Part shown: piece after piece, positions 63,031 through 64,000 of the stretch
Position numbering within the stretch: the first letter of the stretch is position 1
Layout: each line of letters begins with the position of its first letter
From: Acidobacteriota bacterium
Lineage (GTDB): Bacteria > Acidobacteriota > Terriglobia > Terriglobales > Acidobacteriaceae
Length of the DNA: 64,000 bases
Reading direction: 5' to 3'
Assembly: GCA_003225555.1 (NCBI GenBank)
Contig: QIAM01000024.1
Span: 1 to 64,000 of the forward strand
The notes under the pieces: model-generated
Told to the model about the DNA's origin: nothing
What the model saw: the letters and a program-made list of their open reading frames with translations, nothing else
The model's database searches: none
Program-made: the position numbers and the translations under genes

Positions 63031-63399
63031 CTATGGGCAGACAAGGCGCGCGGAAGCGGTGAGCATTTTGGTCGAGGAAGTTGAGCCCGTGCTGGGAGCA
63101 CTGGAATTCGCGGGCGCCATTGCGATGATTAGATCCGGGCTAGGCCCCGAGACGGTGCACTGGACCACCATCGGCTGAGGCGAAAGACTGTACCGCGGAG
63201 CCGGCGGTGCGCCCGTCCAGAAGACCGGAAGCGGGCTTACGGTCGTCGGTGCGGAAGAAAACGTTCCTGTCGCGACGAACTGAGCCTGCTGCCCGGTCAT
63301 GGTCTGGGTGATGGAAATGGATTGAAGCCGCCGACCGCTGCCGCAGGAGATGGTAAGAGAGGTGACGCCCAGAAGAAGAAGAGCCCAGGACTTCCGCAT
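63031..63399 (-). CDS. Lipoprotein of unknown function
   Basis: 122 residues with a lipobox signal (LLLLGVTSLTISC). The mature part (LQSISITQTMTGQQAQFVAT, then a Pro/Ser-rich stretch) resembles the first strands of BIG2-like immunoglobulin domains in Acidobacteria surface lipoproteins, but it is short and may be truncated. No function can be proposed. Confidence 0.65.
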   Translation of the reverse strand: MRKSWALLLLGVTSLTISCGSGRRLQSISITQTMTGQQAQFVATGTFSSAPTTVSPLPVFWTGAPPAPRYSLSPQPMVVQCTVSGPSPDLIIAMAPANSSAPSTGSTSSTKMLTASARLVCP

Positions 63400-63525
63400 G
63401 GAATCCTCCTAGTTCTGCCATTAACCCGAAGAGCGGGTAGAAGTTGCTAGGTCAGGCCCAATCTTGGAGCCGCCTTGCCCACCTCCCGCGGAAAGAGGGC
63501 GAGAAGTGGGGCGTTCGATAGAGTC

Positions 63526-63870
63526 TTACTTGAATGACTTTACCGCCGCCGCCTCGTCATCCTTCACGTCGAAGACGGTGTACAGCTTGGTGATCTGCAG
63601 CAGATCGTTCACCTTCTTGGTCAGCTTCAGCAGCTTCAATTCGCCGCCTTGATTCTTGGTCGTGGTAAAGGCGCTGACCAATTCGCCGATGCCTGAGCTG
63701 TCAATGTAATTCACATCCGCCAGGTTCAACAGGATCTTCTTATTCCCCTTGGAAAGCAGGTCGCGCACCGTGTCGCGCAGGATGACGCTGCCTTCGCCCA
63801 GGGTGATGCGTCCGCTGCAATCCACGATCGCCACACCATCCACTTGCCGAGTTCCAACCTTCATCGTCAC
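63526..63870 (-). CDS. STAS-domain anti-sigma factor antagonist (SpoIIAA/RsbV-like)
   Basis: 114 residues. Starts VGTRQVDGVAIVDCSGRITL; the phospho-acceptor segment is NYIDSSGIGELVSAF (Ser followed by Ser-Gly-Ile-Gly). Partner-switching protein that frees a sigma factor by binding its kinase/anti-sigma. GTG 63870 has the SD (aaggagg) at proper distance; ATG 63864 is an alternative. Overlaps the upstream gene by GTGA, which encodes the partner kinase. Confidence 0.93.
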   Translation of the reverse strand: MTMKVGTRQVDGVAIVDCSGRITLGEGSVILRDTVRDLLSKGNKKILLNLADVNYIDSSGIGELVSAFTTTKNQGGELKLLKLTKKVNDLLQITKLYTVFDVKDDEAAAVKSFK

Positions 63871-64000
63871 TGGGAAGCCTCCTTGTCGCCCGCGGTTGGC
63901 CCGTGGACGTGCTTGATCAGTTTCAGTTCCGTGCCCGTCTTGGACGGGCGAATCTCCACCACATCCATGAACGAGCGCATCAGGAAAATTCCGCGCCCGG
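63867..64000 (-). CDS. Anti-sigma factor serine kinase (RsbW/SpoIIAB-like), C-terminal part, cut by window edge
   Basis: The frame is open to the right edge. The visible part reads GRGIFLMRSFMDVVEIRPSK and TGTELKLIKHVHGPTAGDKE, stop TGA 63867-63869. GRGIFLMRSFMD is the G2-box region of the HATPase_c_2 anti-sigma kinases. Its stop is within the start of the STAS gene (GTGA overlap). Together they form a partner-switch module; the sigma factor is not in view. Confidence 0.88.
   Translation of the reverse strand, partial: GRGIFLMRSFMDVVEIRPSKTGTELKLIKHVHGPTAGDKEASQ

Overview
The window is a stretch of chromosome from a moderately GC-rich, free-living heterotroph, most likely an Acidobacteriota bacterium of the Koribacter/Sulfotelmatobacter type. 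This assignment is inferred from gene content: planctomycete-type cytochrome/DUF1549/DUF1553/DUF1501 sets, HAF-repeat and DUF3857-type proteins, 40-residue beta-propeller lipoproteins, a DapA-like subfamily, and intergenic palindromic repeats of kinds I associate with that phylum. It has not been checked by a search.

Layout. 1-1411: tail of an ASPIC/UnbV protein, then about 1 kb of decayed DNA with an amidohydrolase remnant. 1412-5514: glyoxylate shunt (malate synthase then isocitrate lyase) divergent from an IclR regulator, with two matching palindromes between them. 5581-10149: a HAF-repeat protein, then the glycolytic genes gap-pgk-tpiA with repeats in both gaps. 10435-13493: small enzymes, a kinase with a Gly/Arg-rich tail, and a DUF3857 fragment. 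13818: tRNA-Gln(CUG). 14258-27732: two related gene modules arranged tail to tail, each with a giant cytochrome/DUF1549/DUF1553 protein, a Tat-exported DUF1501 protein and a membrane DUF2231-cytochrome-LRR fusion. 27961-39919: FAH hydrolase, amino-acid permease, propeller lipoprotein, sugar symporter divergent from a BadF-type sugar kinase, SDR, large MscS-like channel, and exported TPR and SnoaL-like proteins. 40035-41306: a degenerate IS110-family transposase. 41837-50666: uvrC carrying palindromic inserts in frame, a phosphoesterase, a frameshifted RHH antitoxin, an OmpA lipoprotein, a sugar isomerase, TetR and a frameshifted DinB. 50819-57489: a coiled-coil protein, a PAS protein coupled to the prepilin peptidase, a GT2-like fragment, a TPR gene with an internal amber codon, and two membrane proteins. 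57538-64000: DapA-like aldolase, MFS, GT2, CPA2 antiporter, OB-fold and lipoprotein genes, then an anti-sigma/STAS pair at the edge.

How the genes work together. The shunt, glycolysis and tRNA genes are ordinary housekeeping. The accessory interest is the pair of cytochrome/DUF1501/DUF2231 modules, which look like an uncharacterised extracytoplasmic, membrane-anchored redox system, and a family of palindromic repeats found both between genes and inside uvrC. Several genes carry one frameshift or stop (amidohydrolase, RHH, DinB, TPR, OB-fold, transposase). These may be real decay or draft-assembly errors; the sequence alone cannot tell which.
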